A stretch of DNA of 64,000 nucleotides, from positions 31,984,001 through 32,048,000 of the forward strand of contig NC_079882.1 of the NCBI RefSeq assembly GCF_029227915.1, written 5' to 3'. This DNA is from Hydractinia symbiolongicarpus. Taxonomy: Eukaryota; Cnidaria; Hydrozoa; Anthoathecata; Hydractiniidae. Within the stretch, counting starts at the first letter, position 1. Each line of letters begins with the position of its first letter. The translations under genes and the position numbers were made by a program. The notes beneath the pieces are model-generated. The model was given only the letters and a program-made list of their open reading frames with translations, ran no database searches and was not told the origin of the DNA. Of this stretch, positions 10,435-23,424 are shown one piece after another.

Positions 10435-12439
10435 GGGATTTACGGGAAATCGCGGGTTTTCGTTTGCCGGCGATTAAACTTCTTTTATTCAACGTCTCAT
10501 CAAAAATGAAAACATTTCTGAAAACTACAAGTCTCATGCGTTTTAGTGGTGAAAAAAAAATTTAAAAAATCGTTCGGGAAATGAGTTTACTTCCTGGGTA
10601 CTTTCTTTGTATACATTCGACTATACGGGCCAAGCCCGGGACTTACGGGAAATCGCGGGATTTTGTTTGCCGGCGATTAAACCTCTTTTATTAAGCGTCT
10701 CATCAAAAATGAAAACATTTTTAAAAACTACAAGTCTTATGCGCTTTAGTGGTGAAAAAATAATTTAAAAAATCGTTCTTGAAATGAGTTTACTCACAGG
10801 GTACTTTCTTTGTATACTTTTGACTATACGGGCCAAGCCCGGGGTTTACGGGAAATCGCGGGTTTTCGTTTGCCGGCGATTAAACTTCTTTTATTCAGCG
10901 TCTCATCAAAAATGAAAACATTTTTGAAAACTACAAGTCTCATGCGTTTTAGTGGTAAAAAAATAAATTAAAAAATCGTTTTTGAAAAGAGTTTACCCAC
11001 AGGGTACTTTCTTTGTATACATTCGACGATACGGGCCAAGCCCGGGATTTACGGGAAATCGCGGGTTTTCGTTTGCCGGCGATTAAACCTCTTTCATCAA
11101 GCGTCTCATCAAAAATGAAAACATTTCTGAAAACTACAAGTCTCATGCGTTTTAGTGGTGAAAAAATAATTTAAAAAATCGTTCGGGAAATGAGTTTACT
11201 CCCTGGGTACTTTCTTTGTATACTTTTGCCTATACGGGCCAAGCCGGGATTTACGGGAAATCGCGGGTTTTCGTTTGCCGGTGATTAAACTCCTTTTATT
11301 CAGCGTCTCATCAAAAATGAAAACATTTTTAAAAACTACAAGTCTTATGCGTTTTAGGGGTGAAAAAATAATTTAAAAAATCGTTCTGGAAATGAGTTTA
11401 CTCACAGGGTACTTTCTTTGTATACTTTTGACTGTACGGGCCGAGTCCGGGGTTTACGGGAAATCGCGGGTTTTCGTTTGCCGGCGATTAAACTTCTTTT
11501 ATTCAGCGTCTCATCAAAAATGAAAACATTTTTAAAAACTACAAGTCTTATGCGTTTTAGTGGTGAAAAAATAATTTAAAAAAACGTTCTGGAAATGAGT
11601 TTACTCACAGGGTACTTTCTTTGTATACTTTTGACTATACGGGCCAAGCCCGGGATTTACGGGAAATCGCGGGTTTTCGTTTGCCGGCGATTAAACTTCT
11701 TTTATTCAGCGTCTCATCAAAAATGAAAACATTTTTGAAAACTACAGGTCTCATGCGTTTTAGTGGTGAAAAAATAATTTAAAAAATCGTTCAAGAAATG
11801 ACTTTACTCCGTGGGTACTTTCTTTGTATACTTTTGACTATACGGGCCAAGCCGGGATTTACGGGAAATCGCGGGTTTTCGTTTGCCGGCGATTAAACTT
11901 CTTTTATTCAGCGTCTCATCAAAAATGAAAACATTTTTAAAAACTACAAGTCTTTTGCGTTTTAGTGGTCAAAAAATAATTTAAAAAATCGTTCTGGAAA
12001 TGAGTTTACTCACAGGGTACTTTCTTTGTATACTTTTGACTATACGGGCCAAGCCCGGGGTTTACGGGAAATCTCGGGTTTTCGTTTGCCGGCGATTAAA
12101 CTTCTTTTATTCAGCGTCTCATCAAAAATGAAAACATTTTTTAAAACTACAAGTCTCATGCGTTTTAGTGGTGAAAAAATAAATTAAAAAATCGTTCTGG
12201 AAATGAGTTTACTCACAGGGTACTTTCTTTGTATACATTCGACAATACGGGCCAAGCCCGGGATTTATGGGAAATTGCGGGTTTTCGTTTGCCGGCGATT
12301 AAACCTCTTTCATTAAGCGTCTCATCAAAAATGAAAACATTTTTGAAAACTACAAGTCTCATGCGTTTTAGTGGTGAAAAAAAAATTTAAAAAATCGTTC
12401 GGGAAATGAGTTTACTTCCTGGGTACTTTCTTTGTATAC
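10435..12439 (+). repeat. 2.0-kb duplicated block, copy B
   Basis: Second copy of the block at 4151-6155, in the same orientation. Private changes include TTTAGGGGTG near 11350, GTGGTCAAAAAA near 11966 and CGACAATACGG near 12240. The two copies are separated by about 4.3 kb of other satellite units, so this is not a simple adjacent duplication. Confidence 0.8.
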
Positions 12440-15400
12440 ATTCGACTATACGGGCCAAGCCCGGGATTTACGGGAAATCGCAGGATTTCGTTTGCCGGCG
12501 ATTAAACCTCTTTTATTAAGCGTCTCATCAAAAATGAAAACATTTTTAAAAACTACAAGTCTTATGCGTTTTAGTGGTGAAAAAATAATTTAAAAAATCG
12601 TTCTGGAAATGAGTTTACTCATAGGGTACTTTCTTTGTATACTTTTGACTATACGGGCCAAGCCCGGGGTTTACGGGAAATCGCGGGTTTTCGTTTGCCG
12701 GCGATTAAACTTCTTTTATTCAGCGTCTCATCAAAAATGAAAACATTTTTGAAAACTACAAGTCTCATGCGTTTTAGTGGTGAAAAAATAAATTAAAAAA
12801 TCGTTCTGGAAAAGAGTTTACTCACAGGGTACTTTCTTTGTATACATTCGACTATACGGGCCAAGCCCGGGATTTACGGGAAATCGCGGGTTTTCGTTTG
12901 CCGGCGATTAAACCTCTTTCATCAAGCGTCTCATCAAAAATGAAAAAATTTCTGAAAACTACAAGTCTCATGCGTTTTAGTGGTGAAAAAATAATTTAAA
13001 AAATCGTTCGGAAAATGAGTTTACTCCCTGGGTACTTTCTTTGTATACATTCGACTATACGTGCCAAGCCCGGGATTTACGGGAAATCGCGGGTTTTCGT
13101 TTGCCGGCGATTAAACTTCTTTTATTCAGCGTCTCATCAAAAATGAAAACATTTTTAAAAACTACAAGTCTCATGCGTTTTAGTGGTGAAAAAATAATTT
13201 AAAAAATCGTTCTGGAAATGAGTTTACTCCCTGGGTACTTTCTTTGTATACTTTTGACTACACGGGCCAAGCCGGGATTTACGGGAAATAGCGGGTTTTC
13301 GTTTGCCGGCGATTAAACTTCTTTTATTCAGCGTCTCATCAAAAATGAAAACATTTTTAAAAACTACAAGTCTTATGCGTTTTAGTGGTGAAAAAATAAT
13401 TTAAAAAATCGTTCTTGAAATGAGTTTACTCACAGGGTACTTTCTTTGTGTACATTCGACTATACGTGCCAAGCCCGGGATTTACAGGAAATCCCGGGTT
13501 TTCGTTTGCCGGCGATTAAACTTCTTTTATTCAGCGTCTCATCAAAAATGAAAACATTTTTGAAAACTACAATCTCATGCGTTTTAGCGGTGAAAAAATA
13601 ATTTAAAAAATCGTTCTGGAAATGAGTTTACTCCCTGGGTACTTTCTTTGTATACTTTTGACTATACGGGCCAAGCCGGGATTTACGGGAAATCGCGGGT
13701 TTTCGTTTGCCGGCGATTAAACTTCTTTTATTCAGCGTCTCATCAAAAATGAAATCATTTTTAAAAACTACAAGTCTTATGCGTTTTAGTGGTGAAAAAA
13801 TAATTTAAAAAATCGTTCTGGAAATGAGTTTACTCACAGGGTACTTTCTTTGTATACTTTTGACTATAGGGGCCGAGTCCGGGATTTACGGGAAATCGCA
13901 GGTTTTCGTTTGCCGGCGATTAAACTTCTTTTATTCAGCGTCTCATCAAAAATGAAAACATTTTTGAAAACTACAAGTCTCATGCGTTTTAGTGGTGAAA
14001 AAATAAATTAAAAAATCGTTCTGGAAAAGAGTTTACTCACAGGGTACTTTCTTTGTATACATTCGACTATACGGGCCAAGCCCGGGATTTACAGGAAATC
14101 GCGGGTTTTCGTTTGCCGGCGATTAAACCTCTTTCATCAAGCGTCTCATCAAAAATGAAAACATTTCTGAAAACTACAAGTCTCATGCGTTTTAGTGGTG
14201 AAAAAAAAATTTAAAAAATCGTTCGGGAAATGCGTTTACTCCCTGGGTACTTTCTTTGTATACTTTTGACTATACGGGCCGAGTCCGGGATTTAGGGAAA
14301 TCGCAGGTTTTCGTTTGCCGGCGATTAAACTGCTTTTATTCAGCGTCTCATCAAAAATGAAAACATTTTTGAAAACTACAAGTCTCATGCGTTTTAGTGG
14401 TGAAAAAATAATTTAAAAAATCGTTCGGAAAATGAGTTTACTCCCTGGGTACTTTCTTTGTATACATTCGACTATACGTGCCAAGCCCGGGATTTACAGG
14501 AAATCGCGGGTTTTCGTTTGCCGGCGATTAAACTTCTTTTATTCAGCGTCTCATCAAAAATGAAAACATTTTTGAAAACTACAAGTCTCATGCGTTTTAG
14601 CGGTGAAAAAATAATTTAAAAAATCGTTCTGGAAATGAGTTTACTCCCTGGGTACTTTCTTTGTATACTTTTGACTATACGGGCCAAGCCGGGATTTACG
14701 GGAAATCGCGGGTTTTCGTTTGCCGGCGATTAAACTTCTTTTATTCAGCGTCTCATCAAAAATGAAAACATTTTTAAAAACTACAAGTCTTATGCGTTTT
14801 AGTGGTGAAAAAATAATTTAAAAAATCGTTCTGGAAATGAGTTTACTCACAGGGTACTTTCTTTGTGTACATTCGACTATACGGGCCAAGCCCGGGATTT
14901 ACGGGAAATCGCGGGTTTTTGATTTCCGGCGATTAAACCTCTTTCATTAAGCGTCTCATTAAAAATGAAAACATTTTTAAAAACTACAAGTCTTATGCGT
15001 TTTAGTGGTGAAAAAATAATTTAAAAAATCGTTCTGGAAATGAGTTTACTCACAGGGTACTTTCTTTGTATACATGCGACTATACGTGCCAAGCCCGGGA
15101 TTTACGGGAAATCACGGGTTTTCGTTTGCCGGCGATTAAACCACTTTCATCAAGCGTCTCATCAAAAATGAAAACATTTCTGAAAACTACAAGTCTCATG
15201 CGTTTTAGTGGTGAAAAAATAATTTAAAAATTCGTTCGGGAAATGAGTTTACTCACTCGGTACTTTCCTTGCATACTTTTGACTATACGAGCCGAGTCCG
15301 GGATTTACGGGAAATCCCGGGTTTTCGTTTGCCGGCGATTAAACTTCTTTTATTCAGCGTCTCATCAAAAATGAAAAGATTTCTGAAAACTACAAGTCTC

Positions 15401-16016
15401 ATGCGTTTTAGTGGTGAAAAAATAATTTAAAAAATCGTTCGGGAAATGAGTTTACTCCCTGGGTACTTTCTTTGTATACTTTTGACTATACGGGTCAAGT
15501 CCGTGATTTACGGGAAATCGCAGGTTTTCGTTTGCCGGCGATTAAACTTTTTTTATTCAGCGTCTCATCAAAAAATGAAAACATTTTTAAAAACTACAAG
15601 TCTCATGGGCTTTAGTGTTGAAATAATAATTTAAAAAATCGTTTGGGAAATTAGTTTACTCCCCGGGTCCTTTCTTTGTATACTTTTGACTATACGGGCC
15701 GAGTCCGGGATTTATGGGAATCGCAGGTTTTCGTTTGCCGGCGATTAAACTTCTTTTATTCAGTGTCTCATCAAAAATGAAAACATTTTTAAAACTACAG
15801 GTCTCATGCGTTTTAGTGGTGAAAAAATGATTTAAAAAATCGTTCGGGAAATGAGTTTACTCCCTGGGTACTATCTTTGTATACTTTTGACTATACGGGC
15901 CAAGCCCGGGATTTACGGGAAATCGCGGGTTTTCGTTTGCCGGCGATTAAGCTTCTTTTATTCAGCGTCTCATCAGAAATAAAAACATTTTTGAAAACTA
16001 CAAGTCTTATGCGTTT

Positions 16017-16258
16017 TAGTGGTGAAAAAATAATTTAAAAAATCGTTCGGGAAATGAGTTTACTTCCTGGGTTCTTTCTTTGTATACATTCGACTATACG
16101 GGCCAAGCCCGGGATTTACGGGAACTCGCGGGTTTTCCTTTGCCGGCGATTAAACAACTTTCATTAAGCGTCTCATCAAAAATGAAAAAGTTACTTCTTT
16201 TATTCAGTGTCTCATTAAAAATGAAAACATTTTTGAAAACTACAAGTCTCATGCGTTT
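16017..16258 (+). repeat. 242-bp expanded monomer, first copy
   Basis: This unit is 39 bp longer than normal. After AAGCGTCTCATCAAAAATGAAAA it re-enters the same part of the unit through AGTTACTTCTTTTATTCAG, so TTCAGTGTCTCATTAAAAATG follows as a partial second copy of that segment. The duplicated piece comes from the TTCTTTTATTCAG class while the first comes from the AACTTTCATTAAG class, which implies exchange between two unit types. Confidence 0.88.
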
Positions 16259-16500
16259 TAGTGGTGAAAAAATATTTTAAAAAATCGTTCGGGAAATGAG
16301 TTTACTTCCTGGGTTCTTTCTTTGTATACATTCGACTATACGGGCCAAGCCCGGGATTTACGGGAACTCGTGGGTTTTCCTTTGCCGGCGATTAAACAAC
16401 TTTCATTAAGCGTCTCATCAAAAATGAAAAAGTTACTTCTTTTATTCAGTGTCTCATTAAAAATGAAAACATTTTTGAAAACTACAAGTCTCATGCGTTT
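16259..16500 (+). repeat. 242-bp expanded monomer, second copy
   Basis: This is adjacent to the first 242-bp unit with the same 39-bp expansion and nearly the same sequence. Differences include ACTCGTGGG versus ACTCGCGGG, and the next unit starts TAGAGG. The expansion therefore arose once and was then tandemly duplicated. Confidence 0.88.
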
Positions 16501-18563
16501 TAGAGGTGAAAAAATAATTTAAAAAATCGTTCGGGAAATGAGTTTACTCCCTGGGTACTATCTTTGTATACTTTTGACTATACGGGCCAAGCCCGGGATT
16601 TACGGGAAATCGCGGGTTTTTGTTTGCCGGCGATTAAGCTTCTTTTATTCAGCGTCTCATCAGAAATGAAAACATTTTTGAAAACTACAAGTCTTATGCG
16701 TTTTAGTGGTGAAAAAATAATTTAAAAAATCGTTCGGGAAATGAGTTTACTTCCTGGGTTCTTTCTTTGTATACATTCGACTATACGGGCCAAGCCCGGG
16801 ATTTACGGGAAATCGCGGGTTTTCCTTTGCCGGCGATTAAACAACTTTCATTAAGCGTCTCATCAAAAATGAAAACATTTCTGAAAACTACAAGTCTCAT
16901 GCGTTTTAGTGGTGAAAATTAATTTAAAAAATCGTTCGGGAAATGAGTTTACACCCCGGGTACTTTCTTTGTATACTTTTGACTATACGGGCTGAGTCCG
17001 GGATTCACGGGAAATCGCAGGTTTTCGTTGGCCGGCGATTAAACTTCTTTTATTCAGCGTCTCATCAAAAATGAAAAGATTTCTGAAAACTACAAGTCTC
17101 ATGCGTTTTAGTGGTGAAAAAATAATTTAAAAAATCGTTCGGGAAATGAGTTTACTCCCTGGGTACTTTCTTTGTATACTTTTGACTATACGGGCCAAGT
17201 CCGTGATTTACGGGAAATCGCGGGTTTTCGTTTGCCGGCGATTAAACTTCTTTTATTCAGCGTCTCATCAAAAAATGAAAACATTTTTAAAAACTACAAG
17301 TCTCATGGGCTTTAGTGTTGAAATAATAATTTAAAAAATCGTTTGGGAAATTAGTTTACTCCCCGGGTCCTTTCTTTGTATACTTTTGACTATACGGGCC
17401 GAGTCCGGGATTTACGGGAATCGCAGGTTTTCGTTTGCCGGCGATTAAACTTCTTTTATTCAGTGTCTCATTAAAAATGAAAACATTTTTGAAAACTACA
17501 AGTCTCATGCGTTTTAGTGGTGAAAAAATAATTTAAAAAATCGTTCGGGAAATGAGTTTACTCCCTGGGTACTATCTTTGTATACTTTTGACTATACGGG
17601 CCAAGCCCGGGATTTACGGGAAATCGCTGGTTTTCGTTTGCCGGCGATTAAGCTTCTTTTATTCAGCGTCTCATCAGAAATGAAAACATTTTTGAAAACT
17701 ACAAGTCTTATGCGTTTTAGTGGTGAAAAAATAATTTAAAAAATCGTTCGGGAAATGAGTTTACTTCCTGGGTTCTTTCTTTGTATACATTCGACTATAC
17801 GGGCCAAGCCCGGGATTTACGGGAAATCGCGGGTTTTCCTTTGCCGGCGATTAAACAACTTTCATTAAGCGTCTCATCAAAAATGAAAACATTTCTGAAA
17901 ACTACAAGTCTCATGCGTTTTAGTGGTGAAAATTAATTTAAAAAATCGTTCGGGAAATGAGTTTACACCCCGGGTACTTTCTTTGTATACTTTTGACTAT
18001 ACGGGCTGAGTCCGGGATTCACGGGAAATCGCAGGTTTTCGTTGGCCGGCGATTAAACTTCTTTTATTCAGCGTCTCATCAAAATTGAAAACATTTTTGA
18101 AAACTAAAAGTCTCATGCGTTTTAGTGGTGAAAAAAAAATTTAAAAAATCGTTCGGGAAATGAGTTTACTTCCTGGGTACTTTCTTTGTATACATTCGAC
18201 TATACGGGCCAAGCCCGGGATTTACGGGAAATCGCGGGATTTCGTTTGCCGGCGATTAAACCTCTTTTATTAAGCGTCTCATCAAAAATGAAAACATTTT
18301 CAAAAACTGCAAGTCTCATGCGTTTTAGTGGTGAAAGGATAATTGAAAAAATCGGTTCGGAAATGAGTTTACTCACAGGGTACTTTCTTTGTATACATTC
18401 GACTATACGGGCCAAGCTCGGGATTTACGGGAAATCGCGGGTTTTCGTTTGCCTGCGATTAAACAACTTTCATTAAGCGTCTCATCAAAAATGAAAACAT
18501 TTTCAAAAAATGCAAGTCTCATGCGTTTTAGTGGTGAAAGGATAATTGAAAAAATCGGTTCGG

Positions 18564-21500
18564 AAATGAGTTTACTCACAGGGTACTTTCTTTGTATACA
18601 TTCGACTATACGGGCCAAGCCCGGGATTTACGGGAAATTGCGGGATTTCGTTTGCCGGCGATTAAATCTCTTTTATTAAGCGTCTCATCAAAAATGAAAA
18701 CATTTTTAAAAACTGCAAGTCTCATGCGTTTTAGTGGTGAAAGGATAATTGAAAAAATCGTTTCGGAAATGAGTTTACTCACAGGGTACTTTCTTTGTAT
18801 ACATTCGACTATACGGGCCAAGCCCGGGATTTACGGGAAATCGCGGGTTTTCGTTTGCCGGCGATTAAACATCTTTCATTAAGCGTCTCATCAAAAATGA
18901 AAACATTTCTGAAAACTACAAGTCTCATGCGTTTTAGTGGTGAAAAAAAAATTTAAAAAATCGTTCGGGAAATGAGTTTACTCCCTGGGTACTTTCTTTG
19001 TATACTTTTGGCTATACGGCCCGAGTCTGGGATTTACGGGAAGTTGCGGGTTTTCGTTTGCCGGCGATTAAACTTCTTTTATTCAGCGTCTCATCAAAAA
19101 TGAAAATATTTTTAAATACTACAAGTCTCATGGGCTTTAGTGGTGAAATAATAATTTAAAAAATCGTTCGGGAAATGAGTTTACTCCCTGGGTACTTTCT
19201 TTGTATACTTTTGACTATACGGGCCGAGTCCGGGATTTACGGGAAGTCGCGGGTTTTTGTTTGCCGGCAATTAAACTTCTTTTATTCAGCGTTTCATCAA
19301 AAATGAAAGTATTTTTAAATACTACAAGTCTCATGCGTTTTAGTGGTGAAAAAAAATTTAAAAAATCGTTCGGGAAATGAGTTTACTCCCTGGGTACTTT
19401 CTTTGTATACATTCGACTATACGGGCCAAGCCCGGGATTTACGTGAAATCGCGGGATTTCGTTTGCCGGCGATTAAACCTCTTTTATTAAGCGTCTCATC
19501 AAAAATGAAAACATTTTTGAAAACTGCAAGTCTCATGCGTTTTAGTGGTGAAAAGATAATTGAAAAAATCGTTTGGAAATGAGTTTACTCACAGGGTACT
19601 TTCTTTGTATACATTCGAATATACGGGCCAAGCCCGGGATTTACGGGAAATCACGGGTTTTCGTTTGCCGGCGATTAAACAACTTTCATTAAGCGTCTCA
19701 TCAAAAATGAAAACATTTCTAAAAACTACAAGTCTCATGCGTTTTAGTGGTGAAAATTAATTTAAAAAATCGTTCGGGAAATGAGTTTACACCCCGGGTA
19801 CTTTCTTTGTATACCTTTGACTATACGGGCTGAGTCCGGGATTCACGGGAAATCGCAGGTTTTCGTTGGCCGGCGATTAAACTTCTTTTATTCAGCGTCT
19901 CATCAAAATTGAAAACATTTTTGAAAACTACAAGTCTCATGCGTTTTAGTGGTGAAAAAAAAAATTAAAAAATCGTTCGGGAAATGAGTTTACTTCCTGG
20001 GTACTTTCTTTGTATACATTCGACTATACGGGCCAAGCCCGGGATTTACGGGAAATCGCGGGATATTGTTTGCCGGCGATTAAACCTCTTTTATTAAGCG
20101 TCTCATCAAAAATGAAAACATTTTTAAAAACTGCAAGTCTCATGCGTTTTAGTGGTGAAAGGATAATTGAAAAAATCGTTTCGGAAATGAGTTTACTCAC
20201 AGGGTACTTTCTTTTATATACATTTGACTATACGGGCCAAGCTCGGGATTTACGGGAAATCGCGGGTTTTCGTTTCCGGCGATTAAACAACTTTCATTAA
20301 GCGTCTCATCAAAAATGAAAACATTTCTGAAAACTACAAGTCTCATGCCTTTTAGTGGTGAAAAAAAAATTTAAAAAATCGGGAAATGAGTTTACTTTCT
20401 GGGTACTTTCTTTGTATACATTCGACTATACGGATCGAGTCTGGGATTTACGGGAAGTCGCGGGTTTTCGTTTGCCGGCGATTAAACTTCTTTTATTCAG
20501 CGTCTCATCAAAAATGAAAATATTTTTAAATACTACAAGTCTCATGGGCTTTAGTGGTGAAATAATAATTTAAAAAATCGTTCGGGAAATGAGTGTACTC
20601 CCTGGGTAATTTCTTTGTATACATTCGACTATACGGGCCAAGCCCGGGATTTACGGGAAATCGCGGGATTTCGTTTGCCGGCCATTAAACCTCTTTTATT
20701 AAGCGTCTCATCAAAAATGAAAACATTTTTGAAAACTGCAAGTCTCATGCGTTTTAGTGGTGAAAAGATAATTGAAAAAATCGTTTCGGAAATGAGTTTA
20801 CTCACAGGGTACTTTCTTTGTATACATTCGAATATACGGGCCAAGCCCGGGATTTACGGGAAATCACGGGTTTTCGTTTGCCGGCGATTAAACAACTTTC
20901 ATTAAGCGTGTCATCAAAAATGAAAACATTTCTGAGAACTACAAGTCTCACCGTTTTAGTGGTGAAAAAATAATTTAAATAATCGTTCGGGAAATGAGTT
21001 TACTCCCTGGGTACTTTCTTTGTATACTTTTGACTATACGGACCGAGTCCGGGATTTACGGGAAGTCGCGGGTTTTCGTTTGCCGGCGATTAAACTTCTT
21101 TTATTCAGTGTCTCATCAAAAATGAAAATATTTTTAAATACTACAAGTCTCATGCGTTTTAGTGGTGAAAAGATAATTTAAAAAATCGTTTTGGAAATGA
21201 GTTTACTCACAGGGTACTTTCTTTGTATAAATTCGACTATACGGGCCAAGCCCGGGATTTACGGGAAATCGCGGTTTTTCGTTTGCCGGCGATTAAACCA
21301 CTTTCATCATGCGTCTCATCAAAAATGAAAACATTTCTGAAAACTACAAGTCTCATGCGTTTTAGTGGTGAAAAAATAATTTAAAAAATCGGTCGGGAAA
21401 TGAGTTTACTTCGTGGGTTCTTTCTTTGTATACATTCGACTATACGGGCCAAGCCCGGGATTTACGGGAAATCGCGGGTTTTCTTTTGCCGGCGATTAAA

Positions 21501-21762
21501 CAACTTTCATTAAGCGTCTCATCAAAAATGAAAACATTTCTGAAAACTACAAGTCTCATGCGTTTTAGTGGTGAAAATTAATTTAAAAAATCGTTCGGAA
21601 AATGAGTTTACACCCCGGGTACTTTCTTTGTATACTTTTGACTATACGGGCTGAGTCCGGGATTCACGGGAAATCGCAGGTTTTCGTTTGCCGGCGATTA
21701 AACTTCTTTTACTCAGCGTCTCATCAAAATTGAAAATATTTTTGAAAACTACAAGTCTCATG
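18564..21762 (+). repeat. 3.2-kb duplicated block, copy A
   Basis: This aligns with 23425-26623 at an offset of 4,861-4,862 bp (24 units). Shared markers include GATTAAATCTC, a 199-bp unit with a GTTC deletion (ATCGGGAAATG), TCTCACCGTTTTAG and TTTTACTCAGCG. The left edge is at AAATGAG after a differing upstream segment; the right edge is ATGGGC here versus ATGCGT in copy B. Confidence 0.82.
20353..20551 (+). repeat. 199-bp monomer with 4-bp deletion
   Basis: GTTC is missing from the usual ATCGTTCGGGAAATG, leaving ATCGGGAAATG. The same deletion occurs in the matching unit near 25214-25412, one copy in each 3.2-kb block, so the deletion predates that duplication. Confidence 0.85.
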
Positions 21763-23424
21763 GGCTTTAGTGTTGAAATAATAATTTAATAAATCGTTTG
21801 GGAAATTAGTTTACTCCCCGGGTCCTTTCTTTGTATACTTTTGACTATACGGGCCGAGTCCGGGATTTACGGGAATCGCAGGTTTTCGTTTGCCGGCGAT
21901 TAAACTTCTTTTATTCAGTGTCTCATTAAAAATGAAAACATTTTTGAAAACTACAAGTCTCATGCGTTTTAGTGGTGAAAAAATAATTTAAAAAATCGTT
22001 CGGGAAATGAGTTTACTCCCTGGGTACTATCTTTGTATACTTTTGACTATACGGGCCAAGCCCGGGATTTACGGGAAATCGCGGGTTTTCGTTTGCCGGC
22101 GATTAAGCTTCTTTTATTCAGCGTCTCATCAGAAATGAAAACATTTTTGAAAACTACAAGTCTTATGCGTTTTAGTGGTGAAAAAATAATTTAAAAAATC
22201 GTTCGGGAAATGAGTTTACTTCCTGGGTTCTTTCTTTGTATACATTCGACTATACGGGCCAAGCCCGGGATTTACGGGAAATCGCGGGTTTTCCTTTGCC
22301 GGCGATTAAACAACTTTCATTGAGCGTCTCATCAAAAATGAAAACATTTCTGAAAACTACAAGTCTCATGCGTTTTAGTGGTGAAAATTAATTTAAAAAA
22401 TCGTTCGGGAAATGAGTTTACACCCCGGGTACTTTCTTTGTATACTTTTGACTATACGGGTTGAGTCCGGGATTCACGGGAAATCGCAGGTTTTCGTTGG
22501 CCGGCGATTAAACTTCTTTTATTCAGCGTCTCATCAAAATTGAAAACATTTTTGAAAACTACAAGTCTCATGCGTTTTAGTGGTGAAAAAAAAATTTAAA
22601 AAATCGTTCGGGAAATGAGTTTACTTCCTGGGTACTTTCTTTGTATACATTCGACTATACGGGCCAAGCACGGGATTTACGGGAAATCGCGGGATTTCGT
22701 TTGCCGGCGATTAAACCTCTTTTATTAAGCGTCTCATCAAAAATGAAAACATTTTTAAAAACTGCAAGTCTCATGCGTTTTAGTGGTGAAAGGATAATTG
22801 AAAAAATCGTTTCGGAAATGAGTTTACTCACAGGGTACTTTCTTTGTATACATTCGACTATACGGGCCAAGCTCGGGATTTACGGGAAATCGCGGGTTTT
22901 CGTTTGCCTGCGATTAAACAACTTTCATTAAGCGTCTCATCAAAAATGAAAACATTTCTGAAAACTACAAGTCTCATGCGTTTTAGTGGTGAAAAAAAAA
23001 ATTTAAAAAATCGTTCGGGAAATGAGTTTACTTCCTGGGTACTTTCTTTGTATACATTCGACTATACGGGCCAAGCCCGGGATTTACGGGAAATCGCGGG
23101 ATTTCGTTTGCCGGCGATTAAACCTCTTTTATTAAGCGTCTCATCAAAAATGAAAACATTTTTAAAAACTGCAAGTCTCATGCGCTTTAGTGGTGAAAGG
23201 ATAATTGAAAAAGTCGTTTCGGAAATGAGTTTACTCACAGGGTACTTTCTTTGTATACATTCGACTATACTGGCCAAGCCCAGGATTTACGGGAAATCGC
23301 GGGTTTTCGTTTGCCGGCGATTAAACAACTTTCATTAAGAGTCTCATCAAAAATGAAAACATTTCTGAAAACTACAAGTCTTATGCGTTTTAGTGGTGAA
23401 AAAAAATTTAAATAATCGTTCGGG

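Larger units (their letters stand above)
1879..15332 (+). repeat. Satellite subregion I (dimer-rich)
   Basis: About 66 units. Most carry ATAATTTAAAA or AAAATTTAAAA after GTGAAAA, and the GGATAATTG variant typical of later regions is absent. Classes with CTCACAGGG and CTCCCTGGG often alternate, giving local 405-406-bp dimers. For example, the rare TTGGATACAT recurs at 5945 and 6351, and the rare GGGATGTACGG at 9423 and 9828. Runs of the same unit also occur, with CTTTTGCG in successive units near 2629 and 2832. No gene is seen. Confidence 0.9.
15333..18110 (+). repeat. Satellite subregion II (rearranged, 1.7-kb offset duplication)
   Basis: Units from about 15333 to 16184 match 17033 to 17884 at an offset of 1,700 bp. 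Shared rare variants are AAAAGATTTCTG, ATGGGCTTTAGTGTTG and GGAAATTAGTTTACTCCCCGG. A further match at about 1,015 bp joins the units near 16760 and 17775 that carry GGGTTCTTTC and GAAAATTAATTT. The non-integral 1,700-bp offset equals eight normal units plus the two 39-bp expansions between the copies. No gene is seen. Confidence 0.75.
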
